DNA of 64,000 bases from Bolinopsis microptera (lineage: Eukaryota; Ctenophora; Tentaculata; Lobata; Bolinopsidae): assembly GCF_026151205.1 (NCBI RefSeq), contig NC_087073.1, positions 17,946,837-18,010,836 on the forward strand, in the 5' to 3' direction. Below the pieces are notes generated by a model that saw only the letters and a list, made by a program, of their open reading frames with translations, did not search any database and had not been told where the DNA came from. The first letter of the stretch is position 1; each line of letters starts with the position of its first letter. A program made the position numbers and the translations under genes. Shown here piece by piece: positions 1 through 11,700 of this stretch.

Positions 1-805
1 CCGACACAGTACACAGTACACACCATAACAACACAATACACTCCTGCACAGTCCACACTCCACGCCCCTCCCCTGAGAAATGCCGATGATTAACTTGCCG
101 ATGATTAACTTGCCTGGGTCGCTCATTTGCTTAAATCGCTGATTGATTACGTTACACGTATCAGTTGTTATCTGTTTTCTGTTGTGTCTCGGAAAACTAG
201 TTAATCTTGATATGTCAACCAACGAGATCTGGAAACATTTCACAAAAGAGGGGGACAACGTGGCCTGCATGCAATGTGACAAGTCTTTTCTCAGCACAAC
301 AGCCAAAAGGTCTTACACTAATCTTTGGTACCACTTGAGAGTTAAACACGGTATAGAAAATGCAGCTGCTAATAATGATAAATCTTCGGCATCCCCCAAA
401 GTCAAGCGACCAAAAAATCAGTCCCCAATAGTATCTTACATCGAAAAGAAAACTCAAGCCGAAATGTATAGCCGTTTAGCGGCTGTGGAGTTCCACTTTG
501 TGTAAGATTGTTATTGTCACTGACTGTTCACTGTAAAGTATATCGGATCTTCACTTTCAATTAATTGACTATTTTGAAATTACGCGTTTACAATTTGTGT
601 ACGATATCTCGGGAATTCATGACCCTCAATCACGGAAGTTATAAATCATGAACGTATGATTAGTTAAGCCACTGAATCGATGGAAAATAAGCTAATTGTT
701 CTGACCAAATTTTATCGCCGATAATTATCGTTATCGCCGATAATTGAAAAATTATTATCGGTTATCGGCGATAAAAAATTGTGGACCGATAATGCAAACC
801 CTAAG
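1..805 (+). mobile_element. hAT (ZBED-type) DNA transposon remnant
   Basis: This is a decayed hAT element, cut at its left by the window edge. It carries a BED zinc-finger reading frame (212-505). Near 712-775 there are clustered subterminal motifs of the type TATCGCCGATAA, in both orientations. The right end, about 786-805, reads CCGATAATGCAAACCCTA, which resembles the inverse of common hAT termini (GGGTTTGC). The catalytic RNase-H-like domain is missing, so this is a non-autonomous or internally deleted copy. The family call rests on the BED finger plus the end. The left terminus and target duplication are not visible. Confidence 0.55.
212..505 (+). CDS. BED-type zinc finger fragment of a hAT transposase
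   Basis: A frame of about 97 codons begins at the methionine of MSTNEIWKHF. It has the BED pattern: an aromatic start (W..F), CMQC as the first zinc pair, a hydrophobic-rich spacer with NLWYHL, then HLRVKH as the histidine pair. A basic stretch follows, and then SPIVSYIEKK, a phrase typical of the linker before the hAT catalytic domain. The frame ends after RLAAVEFHFV, where an intact transposase would continue for roughly 500 residues. It is therefore a truncated gene. BED fingers bind DNA at transposon ends. An in-frame methionine 23 codons earlier exists but adds only a hydrophobic stretch with no family match. Confidence 0.55.
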   Translation: MSTNEIWKHFTKEGDNVACMQCDKSFLSTTAKRSYTNLWYHLRVKHGIENAAANNDKSSASPKVKRPKNQSPIVSYIEKKTQAEMYSRLAAVEFHFV

Positions 806-3800
806 CCAGCTGTGAGTAATGAGTATTGACTTGATTCATAATTTTGGATCAATAATTCTTCGAAATATTGGCTAACGTAGATGACTTCGAAACTGATTGT
901 TTTGCTGATGTTTCTTCTTCGAAACTCTGCTATCAGACTCACCTAAATGTCATTGTGAATAATTATTGACCTTTTTTATACTAATTCCACCGTTCCTTGC
1001 TTACCTTTCATCGTATCATTCTCCAAGTACATATCTTTCAGCCTTCTGGGTCGCTTCTAGGGATACATATTACATGACAGATAGACATGTTTACATCCAG
1101 CAGCTCATTATCACCTTATGACCTTAACCCTTCACAGCTTTGAGTCTAATAATGAGTTAATTGCCAACTAACTTAGTAGCTAGTTCCTGTGATGCCATAC
1201 ACATTGATAAGCTATGTAGTATGTACGTATGCAACCCACACGAAACTTTTGGCTACCACCTTAATCACATAATCCTTCATTTATAAACAACGGGTCCAAC
1301 ATTATTATATCAGAAGTGATAATATGTGTAGTGAGCAAAACATGTTAGAGGGTGATACATAAGTTTTTACCGTGTGTGATACATTTAAAAAAGTCAAATA
1401 AAGTACTTTGGTTCTTAAATTTGTTACTAGTATATTCATAAGATATTGAGTATCTAGTTTTTGAGTACATTGCAAGGCCAGCTTCTTTGACATCGGCAAT
1501 CTTTATTCTAATTTTGATTATTGATATAAGCGGGATAAAAATACTGTATTTCAATTTCAACAATACTGCGCTGCAAGGAAACAGTATAAAAATAGCACAA
1601 CAATTAGAAAAATCTCGTGAGCGTGGCTTTCCCGTTCATACACCTACTCTCCTCACTGCCTTCCTAGGCCCCCGTTTTCTTGTTTGCTTTTTAGTTCAAT
1701 AGAGAAGAGAAATCCAGAATTGTTTTACGATTACCACTCTTAGGTCAAAATTGTTTTTAGCACCCATTTAGCTTAAGTTTAAAATTACCTTTTGTCTACT
1801 TCTGGAGGAGAAGTAGGTCTCTAGCATTCCTCTGGAAGTACTCATGGCACTCCGAGTGATGGCCGCTAGCCATAACCCTACGATTATTACAGAAGTGCCA
1901 ACTGTTCTGGAGAATTCTAGATTTCCTCCCTCAGGCACCTGAATAGACCCTCAACAAGTGACAAGTGTGTTAGACATGGTCATTAACTTTTCGACACTCG
2001 TGTTCTAATGTTGCGATCCGAATTCTTTGTATTTTTCTGTACAGATTGTGTACTTTCAATTCAGTAGCTCAGTCTTCTTAGTCTTAAATAAATGTAACTG
2101 TGCAAATTTTGATTTTATCACATTGTCGTTAAGCCCTTGCTAGACTAATATCCCCGATATTTCATGTTCGTTCATGGTTCACTAGGCAATAAAAATTCCG
2201 GTAATATTTTCAAAATTTGTCTATAAATGTAACGATTAAGAACATCTCGCTGTATATACCATAATATAATCATAATAGTCTCTTCGATAATATGAAGTCT
2301 GTTCGATCAATATTGCTAGATATTCCTAATAATACAATAGAATTAGATCACCCGCTCAGTTAGTTGTACGCATTCTAACATTCTTGTTTTTCTGTTACAA
2401 CCATCTCGATTGTGATCGGTTTTGTTGCTTTTACGTTGTGTGCATGTAACATTCTAATCGGCTGTATCTTCGGTTGGGATGGATATTTTTCAATATGTAA
2501 AAACTATTAAACAATTAGCTTCCACCCTTTCCACGGGCTAGTATAAACATAATATATAAAGTAGCAGTATGCGAACAAGTCTCTGTGCCGTTAGTACATA
2601 ATAATTCAGTGATATATAACGTAAAGTAACTTCCTGCTTCCTCATGCACCACGCATCAGTTATCAGTATCACGGTACCGTCAATAGTATGTCCATTTAAA
2701 ATTGGCGGATGGCGATCACAGTTGAAATACATACAATATATATAATACATATAATACAATGAATAAGAAATAAAATACGAGCTGAGGGTGTGATTTTCAG
2801 TGAACACCCTGCAAATTTCTAAAAAATTTAACAGTTAACGTCAGAATCTCATACGGTACTTAAATGAATATAGAGATAAAGAATTAAAAAAAGAAGGAAT
2901 GTGCTATGTGAGTTAACTTATCATGATTCGTGAAAATTACAGAATGTTGTTAAATATAGTTTCAACTTATACAAGTACGTGTTTTGTAACTGAGAGTGAC
3001 GTAGACGAAACACGTGAGTTTATAATCTCTGTCGGGAGACATATGTAGTGTTAAATTAAAATTTAGGAATTTTAAGATATCAACATGACTAGTCGTAAGC
3101 CAGGACGCTTTCATCATTGTTTTTCCTTACATTGGCTCTTTCTACATTATTACTTTCAGCACAATAATCCTAGACTTGATTGTTTTGTCGTTCGTTTCAG
3201 TCAAACTAACGCGTAAACACGAATTTCCCCGTGTTGAGCTGAACGGTTTCTGATTGGACGATAACCGTCGCCTTTACCTAGATACGCCGGGTCACCTATT
3301 GTTTAATGTACTGTTATAATTAGGAAATTATGCCATGCCCTTATAGAGGTAGTACTCTCGTAGAGACCTCTTTATTCTCTGCTCGGCATGTTCACTTCTA
3401 TTTTCTGTGTTCTTTTGGTACTCTGTAAGGCTCACCTTACTTGCCCTCTTAAGGTGAAATTAAATGCTATTGTTTATATCAACTGTAGACACGCACCCAG
3501 GCGCTGTAAATTTGTAAGGGGCACTGTAAATTTAAGTAGCTTAATAATAATTGAGCGTGGTCCTTTGTTTACATACTTTTGTATAGAGTGGTCAACCATT
3601 TCTCATTTTTCAGTTTTATATTTGTCGACGTATTTAATGCTACTGTATGCTACCTGTTTTAAATTTTGCTTTACTGAAAAATAAGAGAGCTATTGAATAT
3701 TTATTTATTCGGGTAGAATCACGTTCAGACTAAGTTTTATTCTGAGATTATTATTCGTATGAACTATTATATGCAATAAGCTATGAAAATTGCCTCAAAT

Positions 3801-4324
3801 ACATATGTAGGGAAACTAAGCCGGTAGTTGGAGACGTACAGACGTTCAACAAGAGAACTTCCACTGGGAGTTCAACAGGATATTTATATAGATAAATTGT
3901 GTACTCATAATTAGATTTATTTTCAATTTATTCAGCTTGTAAGTTCAAAAAATAGATATTTTTTGTTGTCGCTAAAATCGATTAAATGATGTAAACATTT
4001 TGAAAATTGAATCTTTTGGGAACAAAATTGCATGATTGATTGGAACCAGCTTTGTTTACTGGTTAATGTTTACTCAAGTATTTATACATACAATTATATA
4101 GAATAGTTATATACCTAAATCTGCTAATATAAAACCATAATAACTCTAAAAATATAATACACTGCACAAAATTATGGACCTGGAAGTAAGACTAAATACT
4201 CCAGAGCTTAATACACAAATCAAAACAAAATTCTAGAAGACTGATAGTCTTGTGTTGAAAGACGAATGTGATTTAGAAGCTTATCGAATCCATAAATCCA
4301 AACAAAACTCTGTCTTAACACATT
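806..4324. other. Non-coding stretch, no gene supported
   Basis: About 3.5 kb of AT-rich sequence. The open frames here are short and have no recognisable domain, no codon pattern and no consistent splice partners. A small hairpin (CTACTTCT/AGAAGTAG) lies near 1,797-1,817. Nothing else was supported. Confidence 0.5.
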
Positions 4325-4996
4325 TCAAACAACAGTTTTGTCCACACTACACACTTTGCCTCCTTTAATGAAGTGTCTCTTATCTGGCTCGTCGTTTGAT
4401 CTCTTCTTGAGTTCTAAAACAAGCTTTTGCTGTTCGGCACGTTCCTCTGGAGACCTATCCGGACTGATGAAGACTTTACCGAAATGCTCCGAGCTACGGA
4501 GATGCCTTGCTCTAGTCAAAATCTGCTGCACGATTGTAGAGCTCGTCAAAGTCACCTTAACAGGTCTATCAGCCACCTGTTTCTTATCCTTGGATTTTAT
4601 CAAACCAATTCTGCTAGCTTCTATTTTTGGCTTTTCACCAAGTTCCAACAACACTTGACCGACCTTGTCGCATAACAGCTCACCTTTCTCTTCTTTAAGA
4701 CCAAAAAACATCAGATTCCGACTTCGGTCTTCTTCTGCTACAACATCCTTAATGACATTCTTCAAGATGTTTCTATCCGAATCCAACAAACGACCTGCTG
4801 TTGAGGCTTTTGATTCCTTTACCGCGGCGCTGTATGTCTTTAACTCGGATTTCACAGTATTCTCAACTGATGCTACAACCGAAGATTTCAAGTAATCAAG
4901 CTGCTCGTCTTTGGCAGCTAGCAGCTCTTTCTGCAATACAACTATTGTCCCCTGGCTGTCAATTAAATCGGAGTGCAATTTCTGGTTGTACTGCAT
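4325..4996 (-). CDS. LINE ORF1-like protein fragment (coiled coil + RRM-like)
   Basis: An uninterrupted frame of 223 codons. The first ~95 residues are charged and heptad-like, as in an ORF1 coiled coil. From about residue 92 the phrase RSRNLMFFGLKEE opens an RRM-like fold seen in ORF1 proteins of CR1/L2/L1-type non-LTR elements. It continues through ASRIGLIK, RPVKVTLTS, a run of the form ILTRARHLR, and VFISPDRSPEERAEQQ, and ends with HFIKGGKVCSVDK. ORF1 proteins bind the element's RNA. No reverse transcriptase follows on the minus strand below 4,325, so the copy is 3'-deleted or solitary. The frame is intact, so the copy may be recent, but I see no sign of host use. Confidence 0.6.
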   Translation of the reverse strand: MQYNQKLHSDLIDSQGTIVVLQKELLAAKDEQLDYLKSSVVASVENTVKSELKTYSAAVKESKASTAGRLLDSDRNILKNVIKDVVAEEDRSRNLMFFGLKEEKGELLCDKVGQVLLELGEKPKIEASRIGLIKSKDKKQVADRPVKVTLTSSTIVQQILTRARHLRSSEHFGKVFISPDRSPEERAEQQKLVLELKKRSNDEPDKRHFIKGGKVCSVDKTVV

Positions 4997-5331
4997 TAAA
5001 ATGTTACATTCAGAATTTCTAGAAATTTATTTCAGAGATGTATTTGTCCCGCTTATTGTATCAAGGCAGCCTAAACCAGACAAGTTTGGAAAAAATTTCT
5101 GACTTCATCATTACCACTTGATCTCAAATAAATTTTATCAATTGGTAGGCTAATAAGCTTGTTTTCCACATTTTGTCTTGAGGATGCATAATATGCCTTC
5201 ATTACTAAAGCTTCATTATTATTTTCTCGGACATTGAAGCCGCACTAAGTCAAAGTCATTATTGTGTCGAAGTTGTTTCGTTTTATGTAAATTGTTTTAT
5301 TAAAAAGCAAATTTGTTGAAGACTTTCTTGA

Positions 5332-5357
5332 GTGTGTGTGTGTGTGTGTGTGTGTGT
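5332..5357. repeat. (GT)n microsatellite
   Basis: A run of 13 GT dinucleotides just upstream of the first visible GPCR exon. Confidence 0.9.
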
Positions 5358-5420
5358 CTAAAAAAACGTACCAATCATTTCAGTATTGAATGTTAATTTT
5401 CTGGAAGTTCCTGTTTGCAG

Positions 5421-6510
5421 AAGATCAAATCCACTACGAGAAAGATCCAATCCACCCCGTCAACAATGTCTCGGACATTGAGCCTTACAGCCCGAAATCC
5501 ACAGACACGGTCATATGTGACGTGTTGGGTATATTCTTTATCTGCACCTGGATAATATCCACATCTCTTAACCCTCTCCTCTACTGGTACTTCAGAGGAA
5601 TCAAGAGGAGCTCCAGTGCAGAGCTCAAGAAATATCTTGCAGTTACAGACTTCCTGACAAATGTTTGGGCCCCGCTTGCCTACACCTACTTCATGCTGCT
5701 CGGTGATCTAGTGCCCCTGTCTCATGTCGTGTTAAGGTACGTCCGCACCTGGACCTGCATCTTCGGTTGTTTTTCTCAGATTATAGGTTTCCTGCTTGCA
5801 GTCACCAGAACCAGCAAGATAATGTTCCCTTTCTTCAATTTTAAGCAAAGATACGTGATGATATACTTGGGGTGTTACTTTGCCTACATGATTCTCAATA
5901 ATGGAGCTTATTTTGTTGTCAGCGAGTTCTTTCTCAACGAGACTTGGGGCATCAAGTTACTGAAGATCGGGTTTGAACTGTGTTTTTGGGCGAACTTTAC
6001 CCACTGCTGCGCTGGACTGTTCATATCTGTCTTCACTGTGGTATATCTTTACTTCACTACCAGGTTTGTTCTGATACCTATTTGTATTTTAGCATCATTT
6101 ACATTATCTCCAAAACAAATGAAATTATATGTTTGATTACCATCTGCCATCTGGTGCCCCATTATCCTTTTATAACATCTTTCTTTGGTGCAGTGATAAG
6201 ATAATATAATATACAAACACATCTCAGGAACAGTCCGGGTAAAAAGAACGCAAAGTACATGACGAGCTGCATTACCATTCTGTTCATCAACATACCCTAC
6301 TTCATATCAGTTACCGGCCTGGTCCTCGTCATGTGGTTCCTGCCTCCCCACGTTAGCCTCCACGAGATAATCTTCGCTTGGGTCCCCATTGTGACCTCCA
6401 CATGCAACCCCATTATAATCCTCACCAGAACAAGTGATGTCAGAGTTGCTGTTCGAGCTGGTGTTCTTCGTCGACCTATTCACCAGGGACCATCTTCCTC
6501 TAGAAACTAA
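5421..6510 (+). CDS. Rhodopsin-like (class A) seven-helix GPCR, orphan
   Basis: Two exons are visible: 5421-6063 (after TTTGCAG, phase 1) and 6228-6510 (stop). The donor is GTTTGT and the acceptor ATCTCAG, with matching phase. Seven hydrophobic helices can be followed: one starting FFICTWIIS; LAVTDFLTNVWAPLAYTYF; CIFGCFSQIIGFLLAVTRT; VMIYLGCYFAYMILNNG; FWANFTHCCAGLFISVFTV; a sixth in exon 2 starting MTSCITILFINI; and a seventh with STCNPIIIL. A cysteine at the start of helix 3 (RTWTC) fits the class A disulfide. The DRY motif is replaced by TRTSK, and NPxxY by NPIII. The mature N-terminus (EDQIHYEKDP...) probably follows a signal-peptide exon upstream that I could not place. The ligand is unknown. 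The short C-tail is rich in R and S. Confidence 0.7.
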
Positions 6511-7671
6511 ATTTCAGTGTTTCAAGTTTTTAAATGCGTGGGCTGTGTCAGTTTCCGTTTTATTTTTCATTTCATCTTTTGTCATGATTAAGTCCAACCC
6601 AGAAACGTCGACCTCATTCAGTTGTTTATTCTTCAAGTATTGAGGTTTCTCTGATCAGCTCTACATGATTGCTTGGCGTTATCAGTCTCGCTTCGATTCG
6701 AAAATTATGATATGAACAAATTTCTTCTCTCAACGAACTATAACACCGCTTGATCAGTGGTTTGTAATTTGATGTAACATAAACGTTATACTTTAATGAT
6801 TATGAGCAAATTGCCTGTTTTGAAAAACTGAATCTTATTGTTTATATATTTGATTGTATGATTGTTCCAAAATTTTCCTATTTCGACAAAAGTAATTGCA
6901 TTAAACGACTTTCAATTTGTAACTCATGTAACTGACAACGTTTATTTTCGTCACAAAACTCTATTTTCTTATGGTGTTCAGAGGTCACGTGGCAACTGCT
7001 CAAATATATGATTTTATTCGTAATGTGGGCTCAGAAAACATCCAGAAAATTCCTGGCCCTCAAACCAAAATAACGAAAACACGAAATAGCAGTACAATCT
7101 TCCAACATTACGCTGCAGTCTCTTCAAATAATTGCTAGAATATTCTGAACGAATGTTCTGGAACAAAATCATTCTTGCGGTAATAAATTTTAAGATAATT
7201 TATTGATAACAGATAAAAATTCACAAACAAACAAGGAAATAACCTTGTTCTTTCAGATTAGTTTTGTTAGCTAGGATCAGTCGTGCTTCCTTAACTTTTA
7301 TGTCTGTGGTGCTCGAGGCACGTGCTAAAGTTATTACAGTTTATAGATCACTTGTGTCTTAAAAAGATGACAGGCGCTATAATAGTGTTTTACGTACGGT
7401 TTATCTTTGTTTGAGTCGGCTGTACGCTTAGTAACTTAGTTGCTGTTGTGTTTTCTACTGGCCGATCAGTTCCCCGGTGATATTAGAAATGATAAGTGGA
7501 GGTTGGTCACCAAATCTTATTACGTCACAGTTGTAGACCCAAATATTTGTACAAATATAGTAGTAACCTGAACTTTTGTACTGATATTTTTGACTGAAAA
7601 TCGTACAATTCACCGTATCATTCACAAATTCACATAGAACGTCCAATAAAAGAAAGAATTATCTTCACTCT
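6511..7671. other. Non-coding interval between GPCR and minisatellite
   Basis: About 1.2 kb of AT-rich sequence. I looked here for the missing N-terminal exons of DCAF1 and saw none with convincing similarity. A CACGTG lies at about 6,986 and another at 7,319. Confidence 0.45.
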
Positions 7672-8693
7672 GACTACTTCTGATTGGTCACACTAACAAT
7701 GACTACTTCTGATTGGTCACACTAACAATGACAACTTCTGATTGGTCACACTAACAATGACAACTTCTGATTGGTCACACTAACAATAACAACTTCTGAT
7801 TGGTCACACTAACAATGTCAACTTTCGATTGGTCACACTAACAATGACAACTTCTGATTGGTCACACTAACAATGACAACTTCTGATTGGTCACACTAAC
7901 AATGACAACTTCTGATTGGTCACACTAACAATGACAACTTCTGATTGGTCACACTAACAATAACAACTTCTGATTGGTCACACTAACAATGTCAACTTCT
8001 GATTGGTCACACTAACAATGACAACTTCTGATTGGTCACACTAACAATGACAACTTCTGATTGGTCACACTAACAATGACAACTTAACTTCTGATTGGTC
8101 ACACTAACAATGACAACTTCTGATTGGTCACACTAACAATAACAATTTCTGATTGGTCACACTAACAATAACAACTTCTGATTGGTCACACTAACAATAA
8201 CAACTTCTGATTGGTCACACTAACAATGACAACTTCTGATTAATCACACTAACAATGACATCTTCTGATTGGTCACACTAACAATGACAACTTCTGATCG
8301 GTCACACTAACAATAACAACTTCTGGTTGCTCACACTAACAATAACAACTTCTGATTGGTCACACTAACAATGACAACTTCTGATTGCTCACACTAACAA
8401 TGACAACTTCTGATTGGTCACACTAACAATGACAACTTCTGATTGGTCACACTAACAATGACAACTTCTGATTGGTCACACTAACAATAACAACTTCTGA
8501 TTGCTCACACTAACAATGACAACTTCTGATTGGTCACACTAACAATGACAACTTCTGATTGGTCACACTAACAATGACAACTTCTGATTGGTCACACTAA
8601 CAATAACAACTTCTGATTGGTCACACTAACAATAACAACTTCTGATTGGTCACACTAACAATGACAACTTCTGATTGGTCACACTAACAATGA
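7672..8693 (+). repeat. 29-bp minisatellite, 35 copies, next to DCAF1 acceptor
   Basis: Thirty-five near-identical 29-bp units. The core of the unit is TTCTGATTGGTCACACTAAC, followed by an AATGACAAC-like spacer. Units differ by single substitutions (AATGACA/AATAACA), and one carries a 5-bp insertion near 8,083. Each unit carries CTGATTGGTCA, which matches the NF-Y (inverted CCAAT) consensus in about 29 copies, and CACTAAC, a good branch-point sequence. The array ends about ten bases before the acceptor of the first visible DCAF1 exon (8,704). It may be intronic or lie in the promoter region, because the DCAF1 5' end was not found. Confidence 0.95.
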
Positions 8694-8703
8694 CCCCTGT
8701 CAG

Positions 8704-11700
8704 GAGGAGGAGATGATAGAACTGCTGTACAGATGGGCACTAGCTGACAGAGAGCCCCTCACTTCCTACGCAGTGGAGATGCTCAGCTACGGGGAGACGC
8801 TCTGCAGCAGATACCACCAGAACAACATGGAGGTGGTCAGCTTACTGCTCCACAAGTTGAAGGAAATTTACGCTAGTGCTAAGTCTGAATACCTTGCTGC
8901 TCATCCTACTTCCCTGTCTATAGGTAACTTTATACTTCTACTTCAATACTTCTTACCGTGATTCTTCATTTATTCTCTATTATTGCAGGTGTTCAAGTTT
9001 TTATTTTAATGCTATCTCGGATGTATCACTGAAATTGTAATTTATGGAGAACCTAGACATACATGAATAATAGTATAATGTTATCAAATAAATACCAACA
9101 AACCAGTAACTCCGTGCCAGGATCAGCTCCGTGGAGTGAAGACACTCAGGACGGAACAGAGACAGTGAGCTCCTCACCTGACATAGCTGATAACCCACTC
9201 CTGGACCCGGCCCTCGTGGGAAGGAGGAACTTTGAAGAGTTCAAGTGTCAGGCAGTCCTACACTTTCTTCTCTCTCTGGGAGAGTACCAAGAGGTATGTA
9301 TCTTTCCCAGCAGAGGTGCCATTTAGGCGTCATTTAGTTGCAGCGATCATGCAGCTTTTCTGATTTTACTGCTGAAGTGCACATAAAAACACAGAAAATG
9401 TGCAAATTATGCAACTGAATGGTGCCTCTTTTCTTCAGCTGCTACGTCAGTATGTGTATTGTGTTAAGTGAAGTTTTATGTTTATTAGATGCATGCTATC
9501 TTAATCCCAAGTTGAATTATTCTGTTATTAACAGATTAAGATAATGTTCATTCAAAACAGCTGATAACATTTTTTCTTAATAGTTTTTAGGGTTAATAAT
9601 GAAGAACAGCATCTTGAAATTGCTACTGAACTACATCAGCATAACAGACATCAACAGTCCTATCATATTCGACATAATCCGAGTAAGTTATTAAAAATAA
9701 AAACACTAAATAATGAAGACATAACAGGTGCTGTTATGCTATTCGTTTCAACTTCAATTTAAATACTAATTGTATATCATAAATAAGAAATAACTTATAT
9801 TGATTACTTTGGCAGTGAAATTACATGATATGTATGCACTGAAATGAAGTAACATAAATGTAAATTTACATTTAAACAGATCTAACATTCAATACATTAC
9901 AGTATTTATCCGCGTTGCTGTGCCACAAAAAGTTCGCAAGTGACTTCATGAACTATGAAGGATTACAACTGTTAATGGACTTGCCGTACAACCAGCGTGC
10001 TTCCACGGGTATCAGCACGTGCTTCTACGCGCTCGTATTCCATTCCACTGTTATGGAGAGACTGTGTTCTTATAACAGACATCTTATTGCACCTATGATG
10101 ACGTGAGAACAATGTGACCTGAATTACCTGAATAATATTGTTACAATGACAAAATAAACGTTTTGATGACTAAATGGAATAAAAATGTTTTTTAGCTATA
10201 AATTCCAAAATTTATGCCTAATATTTACTCTTTCAGTACTTGTCTGCGATTGCTGAAAGGAAGACATGAAAGTGGTCGCTCTCACGTCACGTTGTTTCTT
10301 ACTTTCGGGTTTCATTATCAGACTATCATTGAGGAGTTTGACAAGCAATGTGGTCTTCCCATATTCTTCAAAGTGGTGAGTCTGAATGTCTGTAGTTACT
10401 AGTTACCCTTACCTTTTGTGTCGGCAAACTTTCTAGAACTAATAGTAGAATTAGACAATGTTTAAAATAAGTCGTAGCATATAAACTGATGTCATTCAAA
10501 TCACAATAGGCTTTAAAATCTAAGTTACCTGTTAAAGTCACATAATATAATAATGCATTAAAGACAGAGGTGTGTCTAGTTTCATATAGTTGGAAAGATT
10601 GGTCAATGATACTGTTTATATAGAACAGTGATCCACCATTTCGCCGGTTTTACATTTAAGGGTTTTTCAGATATATAATGTATTCAAAAGGTTAATGGTG
10701 GCAATTTCCAATATTACAGTTGTTAACCTATTGCAGTTCCAATACCACAACTCTCAGACTAAAATATTAATACTTCTCACTTCTCAGCTGAGAGGAGCAG
10801 TTGATGCGCTGAAGAACCCCCCAGTAAACGAAGTAGAAGTATTCTTACTACGTCAGAAGATGAAGCACACGTGCAACGCAGTGAGACAGTACCTCGCGGG
10901 GCACACTATCCTTTACGCGGAACACCTGCGCCGCGTTAAGGATCACCAGGGAGTGGGGATGAGCCCTCAGATTTATACCAACCACAAGGTGACATTCCTG
11001 TTAGTACCTGATCACAAGATGATACAGCAGTCAATAAATACCTCCCCCCAGACAGCAGACTTGATCAGCTTGCTGTTTAGCCAAAAATAGTATAAGTGCC
11101 TAAAATTGGGCTTTGTATTGACGCATTAATTCGGTATGCTTTATATAAATTATAATGTCGATGTAGAGCGTCATTCCAATTACTAGATATAATCATTGCG
11201 TAGTAGGATAACACAGTACATATTATACATGAAATCATAGGAGATAATGGTAATAAAAAGTTAAACATTCGACGGAGACTTTTGTTACAAAACAAACAAA
11301 GAACAAATACACAGGCATTGGAAATAGAAGATAACATTAAAACAGCGTACGAGTATATCCAATCTAATGCCGATTTTGACACCCTCTGGAAGCCAATAGA
11401 TGATGTTCACAGTCTTGGTGGCTTTGAAACATTTATCCAGGCATTCTTTCTGAGTAAGCTACTTAAACCGATCACTTTATCCATTTTATTCATCGACACT
11501 TAAATTATGAAATTATGAATGAAGTGATTAATTTACCTATTTATTGTTCTAAATTTCCGTTTGTTTAGGTGAGACGTTCCGTTCCACGCGATATGACGCT
11601 TCACCCTGCATCATAACCGCCCTAACCTTCCTCACCATACTGCCCAGATATCAACTCAAGCTTACTGAGCAGTATCCATTTTATCCTGCACCAAATGGTT

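Noticed and set aside
7672-8693. Regular 29-bp repeats as a CRISPR array
   Set aside because: Units are head to tail with no unique spacers and no cas genes, in a spliced eukaryotic setting.
11077-11382. Membrane-like antisense frame
   Set aside because: It is the shadow of a DCAF1 exon and an AT-rich intron.
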